DNA from: JBNJEL01 sp051745835
Lineage (GTDB): Bacteria; Bacillota; Halanaerobiia; Halobacteroidales; Acetohalobiaceae
Direction of reading: 5' to 3'
Assembly (NCBI GenBank): GCA_051745835.1
Contig: JBNJEL010000029.1
Location: 1 to 21,623 of the forward strand
DNA length: 21,623 bases
Each line of letters begins with the position of its first letter. Position 1 is the stretch's first letter. Shown here in pieces: positions 21,432-21,623 of the stretch. A program made the position numbers and the translations under genes. Under the pieces are notes generated by a model. The model saw only the letters and a list, made by a program, of their open reading frames with translations. It did not search any database and was not told the origin of the DNA.

Positions 21432-21623
21432 TCACACTTGCACCTTATTTCCATAATATCTACGCAGTACTACCGCCACTAAGTTAATTAAGAAGACTAA
21501 AAGTAATAAGACAAAGGCTGTACCATAAGCGATGGGCACCTGTTTAGCAGGGAAAGTTCCCGCAGTAACTAAAGCATAGATATGATAAGGTAGCGCCATC
21601 ACTTCATCAAAGGCACTCGAAGG
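21432..21623 (-). CDS. pstA: Phosphate ABC transporter permease PstA, C-terminal part (cut by window edge)
   Basis: The last 63 codons of an ABC permease; the upstream part lies beyond the window. The segment begins PSSAFDEVMALPYHIYALV, continues with AYGTAFVLLLLVFLINLVAV (final membrane helix) and ends with a basic tail RRYYGNKVQV. The DEVMALPYHIY stretch and the AYGTAFVLL helix resemble PstA more than PstC, where the region differs. PstA forms the membrane channel of the Pst phosphate importer together with PstC, PstB and PstS. A terminator follows the stop, and no pstB lies downstream as it would in the usual pstSCAB order. Confidence 0.82.
   Translation of the reverse strand, partial: PSSAFDEVMALPYHIYALVTAGTFPAKQVPIAYGTAFVLLLLVFLINLVAVVLRRYYGNKVQV

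Overview
The window looks like a conserved chromosomal core segment of a low-GC, anaerobic, endospore-forming Firmicute. Support comes from AT-rich DNA, consensus sigma-A-type promoters, GGAGG-type ribosome sites, spoIIE, and formate-tetrahydrofolate ligase. My best guess is Halanaerobiales (Halobacteroides/Acetohalobium-like), from overall protein style and fairly acidic proteins; this is inference, not proven by any marker here. Every protein gene and every tRNA lies on the minus strand, so transcription runs from high to low coordinates. No phage, insertion sequence, CRISPR array or transposon is visible.

In transcription order: the tail of a phosphate ABC transporter permease (pstA, cut by the window edge), then a DUF501 gene and a Ppx/GppA phosphatase gene. 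Next is a tRNA cluster (Leu-TAA, initiator Met, elongator Met) with its own strong promoter and terminator, then spoIIE, tilS, ftsH and fhs. The order tRNA-spoIIE-tilS-ftsH-coaX-dusB-lysS-rrn matches the known Bacillus subtilis neighbourhood. Here hpt is missing between tilS and ftsH, and vitamin genes sit between ftsH and coaX.

The centre is a probable seven-gene cofactor operon: panB-panC-panD-birA-bioY-coaX-dusB. It covers most pantothenate synthesis steps, the first step from pantothenate to CoA, biotin uptake and biotin ligation/regulation. Its leader of roughly 190 nt holds a small hairpin resembling the pan RNA motif, a second hairpin and a strong intrinsic terminator before panB, which suggests transcription attenuation. 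A second consensus promoter lies at the panD/birA junction. A strong terminator ends the operon after dusB.

Below dusB is a two-gene unit: a 305-residue conserved protein of unknown function, followed by a homologue of cyanobacterial long-chain acyl-ACP reductase with its cysteine and nucleotide-binding loop intact. This pair is the most interesting protein-level observation. Then come greA (behind two tandem promoters) and lysS (with a terminator), followed by a CsoR/DUF156 regulator with an altered metal-ligand pattern and a SAM-dependent methyltransferase. At the extreme left, a near-perfect minus-strand promoter with a GTCGCTT start region points out of the window and probably drives a ribosomal RNA operon.

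Several starts were shortened from the longest reading frame because the Shine-Dalgarno sequence lies inside the longer frame (lysS, the 305-residue gene, coaX, bioY, ppx/gppA, DUF501).
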